Shown here one piece after another: positions 45,643-57,568 of a stretch of 64,000 nt of DNA. The translations under genes were made by a program, and so were the position numbers. How positions within the stretch are numbered: position 1 is the stretch's first letter; every line of letters begins with the position of its first letter. The stretch spans positions 3,720,001 through 3,784,000 of the forward strand of contig JAWHQI010000258.1 of the NCBI GenBank assembly GCA_033032865.1, in the 5' to 3' direction. The stretch comes from Dactylorhiza incarnata. Its lineage: Eukaryota > Streptophyta > Magnoliopsida > Asparagales > Orchidaceae. The notes under the pieces were generated by a model. It ran no database searches. It was not told the origin of the DNA and saw only the letters and a list, made by a program, of their open reading frames with translations.

Positions 45643-45898
45643 TGTTAGAGTTCACGGTAAATTAGGGCAAGACGCTGGGTTGCCCCCTCCTTTCGATTCA
45701 ATAGAAAACAGATACAAACATGCATGCAAATAAAGTCTAGACTCCTCATTTATATATAGGAGGGTCCTTCTTAAAGACAAATACATAGCAAGTCTAAGTA
45801 TATTAAATCATTCCGCCGACGTGCTTGAAAAGCGTGCACGGTGTGTTTAAACCAGTGCATATCACTGGCCAGGGATGGGATCGCTTGTGCTCGTATCA
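45643..45898 (-). repeat. 3' LTR of the chromovirus
   Basis: 256 bp. On the minus strand it begins TGATACGAGCAC and ends GTGAACTCTAACA. A minus-strand TATATATAAATG lies at about 45748-45758. Confidence 0.88.
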
Positions 45899-48800
45899 AC
45901 ACCTCTGGTTTCCAGAATGATCTTGTCCTCAAGGTCGAAGTCTAGGAACTGTGATTTAACCTCCTCCTTCAGGATCCATGTAGCTTCCTCTGCTAATAGT
46001 CCCCTCCACTGGATGAGGATCTGTCGTACCTGTTGACCCCGAATTTCCTCGATGCGAGATCCTAGCATCGCCTCAGGCTCATAGTGGGGAATGGACTCGA
46101 CCATCAGTCCGTCAGGTCGGGTGGATTGGAGTGGGTGATGTCCCAACACCCACTTTAGCTGGGAGACATGAAAGACTGAATGAATACAGCTGTAGGCGGT
46201 AGGCCACCTCTCCTATCTTCTCCAGGATCAGGAAGCGTCCAAAGTAGCGGATAAATATCTTGGCATGTAGGCGGACGAATAAGGAATTCTGACGGTGGTG
46301 CCATAATTTGACGAACACCATCTTGCTCTGAGAGAAGACCACATCGCGACGATGTCGGTTGGCTTGCTGGATCATGCGCTGCTGAGCGCGGAGAAGATGA
46401 TGCTTTAGCTGGCGGAGGGTCTCTTCGCGATCTTGGAGATCGGTGGCCAAGGCCTGCACTTGGCACTCCCCATGCAGACTGAATGGAAGCTTCGAGGGCG
46501 GTTGCCCATAGACCGCGTGAAAGAGGGCCGAGCCCACTAAGGACTGGTAGGAAGTGTTGTACCATAGCTCCGCTCACGCGATCCACTATGTCCAATGGCG
46601 GGGTTGCTTGGTAGCAAAGCAGCGCAAATATGTGCCGACACAGCGGTTGATGACCTCTGTTTGCTCGTCGGTCTGGGGATGGTAGGCCGTGTTGAACCGC
46701 AGCTTGGTGCCCTTCATTCGAAACATCTCCTGCCGAAAAGCACTCATGAACACCATATCGCGATTACTGACGGTGGAACGGGGAAACTTGTGCAAACATA
46801 CCACTTCCCCTATAATGATCCAGGCCACCAAGTTGGCCGTGCAAGGGTACTTGATGGGCATGAAGTGCCCATTCTTAGAGAGACGGTCCACCGCGACAAG
46901 GAGACACGCATAGCCCTGAGAGTGTGGAAGTCGAGTGATAAAGTCCATCGGGATGTCCTCTCAGATTATGTCAGGAACCGAAAGGGGTTGGAGCAGCCCG
47001 TCCAGAGCTAGAGTCTGGTACTTGGCCTTCTGACATGTTAGGCACTTGGCGACAAACTGTTGCACTACCCGCAACATACCCCGCCAGTCAGTGGCAGCCA
47101 ATCGCCGATAAGTAGGGTATGCGCCCGAGTGTCCTGCTATAGAGGTTGCATGAAACTCATGGAGGAGATGAGGAATCCACGACGATTAATCTCCGACCAC
47201 TAAACGATCGCGATAATGGAGCCGTCACTAACTAGGCACCTCGGCGATAGGGCACCCTCTGCGGTGTTCGCGGTCCTGCCCTGTACTCAATGGAGACGTG
47301 ATAACCCAGAAGCTTGACGATCCAAACTTGTTGTGCAGTGGACGTGACCTTTTGACTCCAGAGGTGCTGTAGACTGTGGTGATCAGTATGGACCCCAAAT
47401 GGCCAGCCCAGTATGTAGGGGCACCAATGTTGAACAACTAAAACTAGTACCCGAAGCTCGTTGTCGTAACCAAGGCCGCAACTCGTCGATCTGTAAAGGC
47501 CTTGCTGAAGTAAGAGATGGGGTGGCCCTCCTGCATGAGGATGACATCCACCCCTTCTCTGAGGCATCACACTCAATGACGAAGGGCTTGGTGAAGTCGG
47601 GCATGCTGAGAACAGGGGTGGAGACCAAGGCCTGCTGTAAGATGTGGAAAGCTTCCTGGGATGTCAGACTCCACTCGAACGACACCCCCTTCTTGAGGAG
47701 GTTGGTAAGCGGGCACACAATTGCGCTGTAGTTGCGGATGAAGTGGAGGTAGTACCCTGTGAGGCTCAAGAAGCCTTGTACTGCTCGTGTGGATGATGGT
47801 GTCGCCCATTGGAGGACAACTGCGACCTTGCCCGGATCCATAGCTAACCCGGCGAATGAAATGATATGGCCCAAGTACTTGATCTGTGTCTGACCAAAAA
47901 TGCACTTCTTCTGATGTGCCACAAATCTGTGATGCGCGAGGAGCTGCAATACGGTCGCCAAGTGGTTGAGGTGGAGCTGCCAGGAAGAGCTGTAGACCAT
48001 TATGTCATCAAAGAAAACTAGAACGGACTTACGTAGGTGTGGGAGGAACACATCGTTCATGGTAGAATGGAATGTCGCGGGGGAGTTAGTCATGCCAAAA
48101 AGCATGACTAAGAACACAGTGGTCGTCATGGGTGCGGAAAGCCGTCTTGGGCACATCCGCAGCCCGTACTCGAATCTGATGGTATTCCGAATGGAGGTCC
48201 AATTTGGAGAAGTAGGCTGCGCCCTGCAGTTCATCCAACAACTCTTGGATAAGAGGAATCAGGTACTTGTCGGGGATCGTGAGCTTGCTCAATTCCCGAT
48301 AGTCAATGCAGAATCTCCACCTACTGTCCTTTTTGTGCACCAGGAAAACAGGCTCGAGAATGGACCGACGCTCGACTGAATGATACCTGCGCGCAACATC
48401 TTCGCCACCATCGTCTCCATGGCGGTTTTCTGAGCATGGCCATATCGGTATGGGCGAACGAAAACCGCGATCACACCCGACTAGAGCACGATGGGGTGGT
48501 CCGAGACTCTTTTTGGTGGAAACCCATGGGTTGTGGCGAAGAGGGAAGCATGTTTTCCCAATAGACATTGAATGTCTGGGAGCGCATTTGTCCCCTTATG
48601 CCACTAAAAACGCGAAGCTCAAGGTCGACGGTCCTGAGGATGGATCACATGTTGGCCGGTGAGCGGGCTAAGGAAGGGTCCCCTTGCAGGAGGTGGGAAG
48701 CCCGGTGTCTCGAAGTCCATGGTGAGGTGATCCCAATTATTCTTGACTTCACCCAGATTATTTAGCCAAGCCACACTGAGAATGACGTCAAGACCGCCTA

Positions 48801-50240
48801 GCCCGAAGACATAAAAATCCCCCGTGCCCGAATACGACCCCATGGAGAGGGAAAGACCCACGCAGCGACCCGCTGTGCGAGTGCGGCGGCCGTCGCCGAG
48901 GAACACGTGAAAACCTGGGGCTTGTGTCATTGGAAGTTGTAGCTCGGCTACGAGGTCTTGGGCGATGAAATTGTGGCTCGCCTTGCTGTCGATCAAAAGC
49001 ACCGCGGAGTAGTTACAGAGTGAAGCTGCCATCTTCATAGTACAAGGACCAGTCATCCCGCTCACCGAGTAGCATGAGACATCGAGGCGGTTGAGTTGAG
49101 TTGGTGGAGGGGAAATCAGATCATCCTCATCTAACTCCAAGGCCTCAAAGTTGGCTAACCCAATTTCGCCCCCCCCAAGGAGCATTTTGAAATCTTTATT
49201 GGGGTAGTCATGTGTGGGGGTGTAGGGGCCTATGCTGCGGAGGTCCAAGTACTCTTGGTGGGAGATCTTGTGCACTAGCACCTTGGTCCAGGGGTCCGCT
49301 GGAGGAGGCCGTGGCGGTAATCGCCCAGGGCGGTTGGGGGCTCGGCTGGAGGATGACTCGGAGATGCGGAAGGCTTGGAAGGGTAGTGATGGGGTCAAGG
49401 AGCGGACGATGTACTGGCGGTTCGCTGAAGGGAACTAGAGGAAAGGTGACGAAGTCCTCGACATAATGGGCTTGCTCCATAGCCCGAGTGAGGGTACTCG
49501 GGTGATGCACGTGTTGGCGTACCCAAATATGCGGGCGCAGGCGGGCGAGGAAGGTGCCCGAGTACTGGGCCGACGCCAGGCCGGGGACATGTGTGGCCAC
49601 TTCGATGAACTCATCAATGTAGGAGTCGAACGACTCCGTCTGAAGAACGTTGCTTATGCGCTCGAATGGGTTGACGACGTTGGGCATATCATAGAGAATT
49701 AGAGACGAATCAACTCGTCCTTGAGGCCCGACCAAGAGAGGGTAGGATTGGATTGGTGGATCCAACGAACCCAGTGGAGGGTCGAGTCTTCCATGTAAAT
49801 GGTCGTGAGGGGAACCTTCTGAAGCTCTGTAGTGCCCTGGAGGTCGAAATACTGTTTAGTGCAGGCTAACCATCCCATGGGGTCGGCCCCGTCGAAGACG
49901 GGGATGTCAAGCTGGTGTAGTGCGCTGCCGATGGGTCGCACAGGGGCTGCAGGAGCTCAAGAGGGTCGGCGGTAGCGGTACTGCTGGCCGAGGCAGCGGA
50001 CGGGGCTGGAGGAGCGGGAGGCGGGGACATAGCTTGCCGATTGGAAAGAAGTGAGTGGATGTCGCGGATGGCGATCTGGTGGTCAGAGAGGGTGGTGTCG
50101 ACGCGATCCATGCGGTCGGAGAGAGCTTTGATCGAAGGAGGGGCTTCCTCATCGCGCGCCATGCTACGGGTTACGGGCATGCAAGGACATCGGACTTTGG
50201 AGCGCACCGAACGAAGGGGGAGGATGAGCCTTGCGAACAT
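45862..50240 (-). pseudogene. Chromovirus gag-pol polyprotein with C-terminal chromodomain, disrupted
   Basis: From right to left: gag (ALHQLDIPVFDGADPMGWLA; SFDSYIDEFIEVATHVPGLA), aspartic protease (AVLLIDSKASHNFI, with Lys where Gly follows Asp-Ser), reverse transcriptase ([45 protein letters not shown]), RNase H (FVIECDAS), zinc-finger tail CLTCQKAKY near 47020, integrase (MDFITRLPHSQGY, VSNRDMVF, YHPQTDEQTEVIN, so all three catalytic acids are kept), and a chromodomain (about 45880-46080; RQILIQWRGLLAEEATWI) that would steer insertion to marked chromatin. Frames are broken repeatedly, for example near 47380, 48230 and 49690. Confidence 0.88.
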
Positions 50241-50476
50241 TCAAGTCGACGGGCTGAGTGTACACAACGGAAGAAGCGGCTTATGATGCGGCATCGGTCG
50301 GCGCGGGCGGGAATGGAACGGAGGACGCTGAGGCTGGATGTTGTGGCCTCTGCGGACGGCGAAGTGGCAGCGGAGGACACACACGACGAGGAAGGAAGAT
50401 GCGCAAACGCGCGTGGCGAGGCAAGGAAGGAAGACGCTAGCGAGGTCGGGGGATGGAAGCGGCAGGCGGACCAAGT

Positions 50477-50731
50477 TGTTAAAGTTCACGGTAAATTAGG
50501 GCAAGACGCTGGGTCGTCCTTCCTCCTTTCGATTCAATAGAAAACAGATACAATCATGCATGGTAATAAATCCTAGACTCCTTCATATATAGGAGGGTCC
50601 TTCTTAAAGTCAAATACATAGCAAGCCTAAGTAGAGTAAATCATTCCGTCACCGTGCTTGAAGCGCGTGCACGACGTGTATAAACCAGTGCGTATCGCTG
50701 GTCAAGGATGAGATCGCTCGTGCTCGTATCA
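50477..50731 (-). repeat. 5' LTR of the chromovirus
   Basis: 255 bp, same ends as the 3' copy (TGATACGAGCAC...CTTTAACA). On the minus strand it is followed by ACTTGGTCCGCC, which agrees with the usual iMet primer-binding site only for TTGGT. The site is either degraded or uses another tRNA. Confidence 0.88.
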
Positions 50732-50990
50732 GAATTCCTTCTTCGAAGCTACAAACATGAACATTTTCTTTTCTATGCCGACCCAGTGCATTCAAAAATG
50801 CATTAGTTTAGTTTTTTTTTGAACTTCAACTCCTAACTTTGACAAGTCCTACAATAGAGTTACTTTTAAAATTATATTACCGATTTGCATAGTGTATCAA
50901 ACAAAGGAGTAGTTTTTTTAATTAGGATGTATCCGTTCTTGCATTGTTATAAATCATAATTGAATATGTCATTTTACATTTATTTGTATT
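50732..50990. other. Spacer between chromovirus and copia element
   Basis: About 260 bp of AT-rich sequence with no feature apart from the target sites at its ends. Confidence 0.5.
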
Positions 50991-51153
50991 TGTTGGAATT
51001 ATCGAGTCAATGTCGGTCTATTATAGTCTTTAGGTATAGTTGGGTTTAGTCCCACATTGTAAGTTTACTTTTAAGAGTCCATGTAAGTCTTATTTAATGC
51101 CCCCTTGAGGGATGAATAAATCAATCAAGCTTTTCTATTTTCCTCTTCTAACA
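50991..51153 (+). repeat. 5' LTR (type A) of the composite copia element
   Basis: TGTTGGAATTATCGAG...CTTCTAACA. Contains TTTAGTCCCACATTG and GAATAAATCAATCAAG. Differs from the 3' copy at a single position (CTTATTT against CCTATTT). Confidence 0.95.
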
Positions 51154-51165
51154 TGGTATCAGAGC
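51154..51165 (+). other. Primer-binding site, tRNA-iMet type
   Basis: TGGTATCAGAGC directly after the 5' LTR. The following 51166-51630 is a C-rich untranslated leader with GATCCCGC-type repeats. Confidence 0.93.
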
Positions 51166-51630
51166 CGGACGGCGTGACCTAATCCCGCTCAGCCCGCGCG
51201 TCGGATCCCGCCTCTTCTCCCGCTCCGATCGTCTTCAGCCGATCGTCTCCTCGACAGCAGCCCGCGCGCGCCTCTTCTCCCGTCTCGCGCGGATCCCGCT
51301 CCTCGTCTCCAGTCTCGCGCGGATCGACAGCAGCCCGCTCCTCGCGCGGATCGACAGCAACCCGCAGGGCGTCTCCCGCACCTCTCTTCGCCCGCTCCTC
51401 TCGTCTCCCTTCTCCCGCAGAGCCCTCTCCCTCTCTTCTTCTCTCCGCCCGGCCCGACAGCGGCCGTAGGCCTCTACTTCATGATGTTTTTCAGTCTCCT
51501 GTGACGCCGGATCTCCTGTATGACGTATCCGGCGTTTCCCATCCTTCTTTAGTGGGCTATTGCTCTTCTCTCCTCTTTATATGAGTGAGATCTCCCTTTT
51601 TTGCTGATCTGCAACGTTCTCCCTCCTTCT

Positions 51631-54600
51631 ATGCCGGATAGTATGGGCTCTCCGAATCCTTCCTCCGATGGAAGCGCCGCCTCCAATCCTGTGCCTACTA
51701 CTGGTCTTTTTCGGGCCACCCTTGATCATGGGACTCCCCAGATCACTACCATTAAGTTGGACGGCACGAACTATCTTCCGTGGGCTCGATCTATTACTTT
51801 GGCTCTTAAGAGTCGTCGCTTGTTTGGCTATGTTAGTGGTGCCGCTACGGCTCCTGCATCTTCCTCTCCTGAGTGGCCTCAATGGGAGTCGGAGAACTCC
51901 TTGGTAATGTCCTGGCTCCTCAACTCTATGCTGGAGTCGATTTCTCGCAATTACCTGTTCTTGGACACCGCTGTCGACATCTGGAAACGGGCTGAGGTTA
52001 CTTACTCTTGTCGAGGGAATGCTGCCCAGGTCTTCCAGTTACGTCGTCGGATATTTCTCTTGCGGCAAGGCGACCGTCCTCCCGCCACTTACTACTTAGA
52101 GTTCACCCAACTGTATCAAGAATATGATCACTTCGATCCTCTCACATTTGAATCTCCGGTGGATGAGGCTATGGTTCGTGCCAGGGAAGAGCGAAACAGG
52201 ATCTTTGAGTTCCTTCATGGGCTTCATCGTGACTTTGATCAGATTAGTGTGCAGCTGCTTGGCCGCTCTCCTCTTCCAAGTCTGCCTGAGGTGTACAGTC
52301 TTGTTCAACACGAGTATGATCGCCGACAGACGCTTCTTCCCGACACTCTTATTGAGGGATCTGCTCTAGCTGCTCGGTTCAGCTCTGGAGGTCGTTCCTC
52401 TCGTGATTCCAAGCCCAGGCCCGTTGACAAGGATCATCTGATCTGTGATTACTGCGGGAAGGGCCGCCATACTCGGGACACCTGCTTCAAGCTTCATGGA
52501 TTCCCCGCACCCCGCGGCGGCCCGAGCCCGCGTGGTGGTAGGGGCTTTGGTCGCCCTCCGTCTCGACCACCTCCCTCCCGCACTGCTTACCTATCAGATA
52601 CTGTGGATGACCTTGCCCCTCTTAGTGGACCTGCTGTGGTTGACTCCGCTCCCTCTCTTTCAGCTGATGAGGTTCTGGCCTTCCGCCGCTTTATGCTGGG
52701 ACATTCGTCTGAGTCTTCTAGCTCTGCTTCCTCCGCATATGCTCAACAGGGACCTCCTGAGGCCCACTCCGCTGCTGCTCGTACTCCCACTCAGTGGATT
52801 ATTGATTCTGGAGCCACTGATCATATGACAGGTTCTGCTACTGGTTTCATGTCCTACTCTCCCTTGTCTGGTTGTGACAAAGTGTGCATTGCAGATGGGT
52901 CCTTCACCCCTATTGCTGGGAAAGGATCTGTGGCATGCTCCAGTCTCACCCTCTCTTCCGTTCTTCACGTTCCTACTTTTACTCGCAATTTACTTTCTAT
53001 CAGTCACATTACTAACTCCTTAAACTGTTCTGTGACCTTTTCCCCCTCCTTTTGCATCTTTCAGGACCTGAAGACGGGGACGGTGATTGGATCTGGTAAG
53101 CTGCGCGATGGCCTCTACTTGTTCGATCCCTCCAGCCCCCCTCCTCCAGCTCGTGCTCTCCATGCTGCTCGGCCCTCTAGCTTGGACTCCTGGCACTGTC
53201 GCCTAGGACATCCCTCTCCATCTACTATGCGTGTTTTATTTCCTACTATGTCTGTTGTACCTTTAAATTTGTTTACCTGTGATGTCTGCACTCTTAGTAA
53301 ACAACACCGTGCTTCTTTTAACCGTTTTTCCCCTTCTAGTGATACTCCTTTCTCTGTGATTCATACTGATGTTTGGGGCCCCTGTTCTGTTGCCTCGCTA
53401 TCTGGCTCGCACTGGTTTGTCACATTTATTGATTGCTTCTCCCGATGCACTTGGGTCTACTTGATGAAACAAAAAAATGAAGTGTTTCCTCTCTTTCAAC
53501 GTTTTCATAATATGATCACCACTCAATTTAATGCGACCATTAAGGTCTTGCGTAGCGACAATGGCCATGAATACATCGATTCCGAATTTGAACGCTTCCT
53601 CAGTGATCGGGGGATTATTCATCAGACTTCGTGTGCTTACACCCCCTCTCAAAATGGGGTTGCTGAACGCAAGAATCGCCACCTTCTTGAGGTCGCCCGG
53701 TGCCTTCTTCTCCAGCGACACCTTCCCAAGTTTTACTGGAGTGATGCTGTTATGACTGCAGCCTATCTTATTAACCGCCTACCTACTCGTGTCCTCGGGG
53801 ACAAATCCCCTCTCAATGCCCTCCATCTTTCCCCTTCTCATCTGTCTCCTCGGATCTTTGGATGTGCCTGTTTTGTCTACGTGCATCCGAAATCCAAGCT
53901 TGACTCTCGTTCTCTCAAGTGTGTCTTTATTGGGTACTCGCCTACCCAGAAAGGGTATAAATGTTTTCACCCACCTTCCAAACGGACATTCGTCACTATG
54001 GATGTCATCTTTCGGGAGTCCGAGTCATACTACGGGTCCTCTCTTCAGGGGGAGTCTTCAATGGAAGAGAGTTCACGCATTTCTACTATTCCATTACCTA
54101 TTCTTCCTCCCTCACCAATACCTTCACGCATTTCTACTATTCCATTACCTATTCCTCCTCCCTCACCTATACCTTCACCATCTATCGTTGGAAATATCAG
54201 TATCCCACCGTTACCTCTACCTTCACCTCCCACCATTACTGCTACCTCCTCGACTCTGCCCCCTTCCCTTCCTCTCCAGGTGTACACTCGTCGAAACAGG
54301 AGACCAGCTCCCGTGCTTAGCTTACCAGCTCCATCACCTGATACGTTGACAGGGACTCAAGGTAATCTTTCTTCCACCCAACATCCGATGTCCAATTTTG
54401 TTTCATATGCCTTGCTAACCTCCCTACACAGAAGCTTTGTTGCCTCCCTATCCGCCATCTCGATTCCCTCCACCTAGCAGGAAGCCATTGAGCATCCTAA
54501 GTGGAGAGGTGCCATGCATGAGGAGATGTTAGCCCTTGAGAAGAACCACACTTGGGACCTATCAACTCTCCCTCCAGGAAAGACTGTGGTGGGATGTAAG

Positions 54601-56002
54601 TGGGTGTTTTCGGCCAAGCAAAACCCCCAAGGGATTGTTGAACGGTATAAGGCTCGGTTAGTTGCCAGAGGTTATACTCAAACTATGGGCATTGATTACC
54701 AAGAAACCTTTGCGCCCGTAGCAAAGATGAACTCCATACGTGTGCTCCTCTCATGTGCCGCCTGCAGAGGGTGGACACTGTCCCAGTTGGATGTAAAGAA
54801 TGCCTTTCTGCATGGAGAGTTAAAGGAAGAGGTGTATATGTCCTTACCACCGGGGTTTACCCCAAGAGATTCTGAAGGTAAAGTGTGCAGGCTAAAAAAG
54901 GCGTTGTATGGCTTGAAACAGTCTCTCCGGGCCTGGTTTGGTCGATTCCATAAGGCTATGGTGGGTTTTGGATACTCCCAAAGCTATGCTGACCACACTC
55001 TGTTCATAAAGCACATACAGGGTAGAGTCACTGCCCTCATCGTCTATGTTGATGATATTGTTATAACAGGTGATGACATCATAGAAATTGCAAAGCTCAA
55101 ACAAAGGCTGACAAAGGAGTTCGATGTGAAGGACCTTGGTGATCTCCGATACTTCTTGGGGATTGAAGTTGCTCGTTCTAAGCATGGAATATTCATCTCC
55201 CAAAGGAAGTACATCTTGGATTTGCTTCAGTCATCTGGAATGAGCGGATGTCGCCCTGCTGACACCCCTATTGAAGCCAACCATGGGCTAGGAAGAGATG
55301 ATGGCTCTCCGCTGGTGGATATTGCTAGTTTTCAACGATTGGTTGGGCGTCTCATTTATTTAGCACATACTCGTCCTGATATCACATATGCTGTTGGCGT
55401 CATAAGCCGGTTTATGCATTCTCCCAAAGCCAGGCACTTGGAAGCTGCCCACAGGATTCTTCGCTATCTCAAATCCTCTCCAGGGAAAGGTATCCTGTTC
55501 TCTCCGAACAAAGAATTAAATGTGGAAGTATACACCGATGCCGACTGGGCAGGATCTGCTGATGATCGAAGGTCTACATCTGGATATTGCTCGTTTGTTG
55601 GAGGAAACTTGGGTCACCTGGCGAAGTAAGAAACAACATGTGGTGGCCAGATCGAGTGCTGAGGCGGAATTTCGTTCGATGGCACATGGAATCTGCGAAG
55701 GCCTCTGGATCCGATCTCTCCTGAATGATCTTGGAATGAAACATAATGATCCTTTGAAACTCTACTGTGACAATAAAGCTGCTATCAGTATTGCTCACAA
55801 CCCTGTCCAACACGATCGCACGAAACATGTCGAGGTTGACCGTCACTTCATCAAAGAGAACATTGAGAGGGGTGTTGTGACCACTCCGTTTGTCTCGTCT
55901 GGACAACAGCTTGCGGATGTTCTCACAAAAGGATTAAGCTCTCGAGCCTTTGATGGGCTTATATGCAAGTTGGGCATGAAAGACATCACACGCCCAACTT
56001 GA
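51631..56002 (+). pseudogene. Copia gag-pol polyprotein: gag, protease, integrase, reverse transcriptase, RNase H (one stop, one frameshift)
   Basis: Start at ATG 51631 (MPDSMGS). Domains: copia gag (residues about 30-250; LDGTNYLPWARSI), zinc knuckle CDYCGKGRHTRDTC (272-285), protease WIIDSGATDHMTG (Asp about 392), pre-integrase SWHCRLGHPS, integrase with Asp 580 (HTDVWGP), Asp 643 (RSDNGHEY) and Glu 679 (NGVAERKNRH), a D-D-35-E arrangement. Next come reverse transcriptase (54514-55500; LDVKNAFLHGELKEEVYM, YVDDIVITGDD) and RNase H (YTDADWAGSADDRRSTSGY; KQHVVARSSAEAE; YCDNKAAI; TKHVEVDRHFIKE). Only two lesions: TAG at 54475-54477 and one extra G at 55611-55613. The true stop, 56000-56002, lies in the hairpin before the polypurine tract. 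Confidence 0.93.
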
Positions 56003-56009
56003 GGGGGAG
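55966..56009 (+). other. Hairpin plus polypurine tract preceding LTR B
   Basis: Stem CAAGTTGGGC (55966-55975) with GCCCAACTTG (55992-56001), 16-nt loop, then the polypurine tract AGGGGGAG (56002-56009) against the LTR start TG. The same arrangement and the same AGGGGGAG occur at 57370-57405. Confidence 0.75.
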
Positions 56010-56130
56010 TGTTAGATTTGTGTATTTTTATCCTTTTGTGTTTTTTTCCGTTTGTATCCTTAGGGCTCTCTCCTATATATAAAGGAGGCCTCTCTTTGTT
56101 TGATATACAAGAAATATATCATTTGCAACA
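56010..56130 (+). repeat. Embedded LTR (type B), unrelated to the outer LTRs
   Basis: 121 bp, TGTTAGATTTGTG...CATTTGCAACA, with a TATA box (TATATAAA at 56076-56083). It is preceded by a polypurine tract and followed by TGGTATCAGAGG, so both its junctions are those of a retroelement LTR. Flanks (GGGAG / TGGTA) show no target duplication, so it is not a later solo-LTR insertion. Confidence 0.85.
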
Positions 56131-57369
56131 TGGTATCAGAGGCTAAGATCTGAAACCCTAAAAATCTTTTTCCTATTCTCTGATTTCCGCCCGACCTCCG
56201 TTTCTCCCTCTTGTGTTTCCATCAGCCGCGTCTGCGAGGGCTCACGTCAAGCCGCCCCCTTCCCGCTCCCGTCGAGGGAATCACTGTTTGATTCCAGCGA
56301 TGGGAGTGGTCTCTGCCTTCGACGAGGAGGACTCCTCTGCTCCAGCCTGCGCTCGATCCCGTCGAGCCGTCGACGCGTCTGCGTCATCATCTGCCGTCGT
56401 TCGTGGATTCCTCCGCTGTCTTCTCCGTTTCTGCTGATCTCGTCGAGTTCCTGTTCCCCACAATCCCGTCGTGGCCCTTCTCCTTCGTTTCCGACGTCGT
56501 CTGCGTCACTGCTCGTGCTTCTCCTCTGCCGATCGACGACAACTGCTGCTGCTTCTTCTCCGGCCCGGCAGCCCTCTCGATGTTGCTACTGCTTCTTCTC
56601 CGGCCCGGAAGCCCTGCTGTCCTGCCGCTGCTCTTCTTCCCCGGCTGCTCCTGTGCCGCTGCTGTCCTGCCTGATGCGGCTTGCTTCCGACGACTCCAAT
56701 TGCTGCCCCTCGGGGTTCTCTCGCTTCCAGTCGCTACCGCCCCTTACGGGGTGCTGATTTTTCGCCATGGATGATGTTGTGTGCTGTTTTTAATTGTTTG
56801 TTGTCCTAATGTTTGTTTAGGTCTTGTTCTGCCTATATGCACGTGTTATCCACGTGAGGGGGGGGGGGGGGTGTTGGGACAAATGCGACTCGGATGATCT
56901 TTCCCGACTTTTCGCTTTCGTTCCACACGGCCTCTAGGCTTGTTGTATGTGTGTTTGTGTCTCCCCAGTTTGTCTTTCGAATTGGTCATGTGTTGGGGCA
57001 CGATTGTGTTGGTTGTTATAATCTCAGCGAGTTGTGTCGTGTGAGACCGTGTCGTGTGAGACTGTGACGTGTGGGACCGCCCTTCTTGCTGATTATCCCC
57101 GACAGATTATCCCCGACGGATTATCCCCGATCACTCGTTTGATGATTTGCTCCACATCTTTTGTTCTCTTCGCATGTTGTGTGTGTAGGTGATGTCGGTT
57201 GACCGGTCTCCAGTGAGTCCGCGTCGTGTGTGGGTCCTGCGTCGTGTGTGAGTCAATGTCGTGTGTGGCTATGTCCCCGACTTGATTCCCCGGTTTGGAA
57301 TTTCCCCAGGTGGCTCGTCTGATGTTTTGTCCCGCATCATCTACCTCCATTGCTGTTATTTGTGGTGTC
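56131..57369 (+). other. Second primer-binding site and leader-like region, no pol
   Basis: 56131-56142 (TGGTATCAGAGG) is a near-standard iMet primer-binding site. It is followed by C/T-rich leader sequence with degenerate CTTCTTCTCCGGCCCGG repeats (56550-56615). A run of 14 G (56858-56871) is followed by TGTTGGGAC, another tract-plus-TG pattern. After it come GTCGTGTGAGACCGT repeats (57035-57080) and ATTATCCCCGAC repeats (57094-57130). Overlapping frames at 56213-56774 show no domain. Confidence 0.6.
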
Positions 57370-57405
57370 CAAGCTGAAGGGTCCCCCCTTCAGCTTGAGG
57401 GGGAG
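57370..57405 (+). other. Hairpin plus polypurine tract preceding the 3' LTR
   Basis: Perfect 12-bp stem CAAGCTGAAGGG (57370-57381) with CCCTTCAGCTTG (57386-57397), loop TCCC, then AGGGGGAG (57398-57405) immediately before the LTR. Confidence 0.8.
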
Positions 57406-57568
57406 TGTTGGAATTATCGAGTCAATGTCGGTCTATTATAGTCTTTAGGTATAGTTGGGTTTAGTCCCACATTGTAAGTTTACTTTTAAGAGTCCATGTA
57501 AGTCCTATTTAATGCCCCCTTGAGGGATGAATAAATCAATCAAGCTTTTCTATTTTCCTCTTCTAACA
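57406..57568 (+). repeat. 3' LTR (type A) of the composite copia element
   Basis: 163 bp, one mismatch to the 5' copy, followed by the target duplication GTATT. Confidence 0.95.

Larger units (their letters stand above)
45643..50731 (-). mobile_element. Complete but decayed gypsy chromovirus
   Basis: LTRs at 50477-50731 (5') and 45643-45898 (3') bound gag, protease, reverse transcriptase, RNase H, integrase and a chromodomain. Flanks GTATT (45638-45642) and GAATT (50732-50736) are a probable 5-bp target duplication with one change. LTRs are roughly 90% alike by eye, so the insertion is much older than the neighbouring copia element. It lies on the opposite strand to calmodulin. Confidence 0.9.
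50991..57568 (+). mobile_element. Young composite copia retrotransposon with an embedded second LTR
   Basis: The outer LTRs (50991-51153 and 57406-57568) are 163 bp each with one mismatch. The perfect target duplication GTATT lies at 50986-50990 and 57569-57573. Inside: primer-binding site, gag-pol (51631-56002), polypurine tract, an unrelated LTR (56010-56130) with its own primer-binding site, about 1.2 kb of leader-like DNA, a second polypurine tract, and the 3' outer LTR. The matching outer LTRs and target duplication show that the whole 6,578 bp inserted at once. The second LTR was therefore part of the RNA template. It lies in the same orientation as calmodulin. Confidence 0.93.

Noticed and set aside
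54475..54477. TAG between integrase and reverse transcriptase as programmed readthrough
   Set aside because: Copia elements normally encode gag-pol in one frame, the following bases do not match the known leaky context, and a frameshift lies further on. An ordinary lesion is simpler.
56010..56130. LTR B as a later solo-LTR insertion into the copia element
   Set aside because: No 5-bp duplication flanks it, and it is bordered by a polypurine tract and a primer-binding site instead of interrupted sequence.
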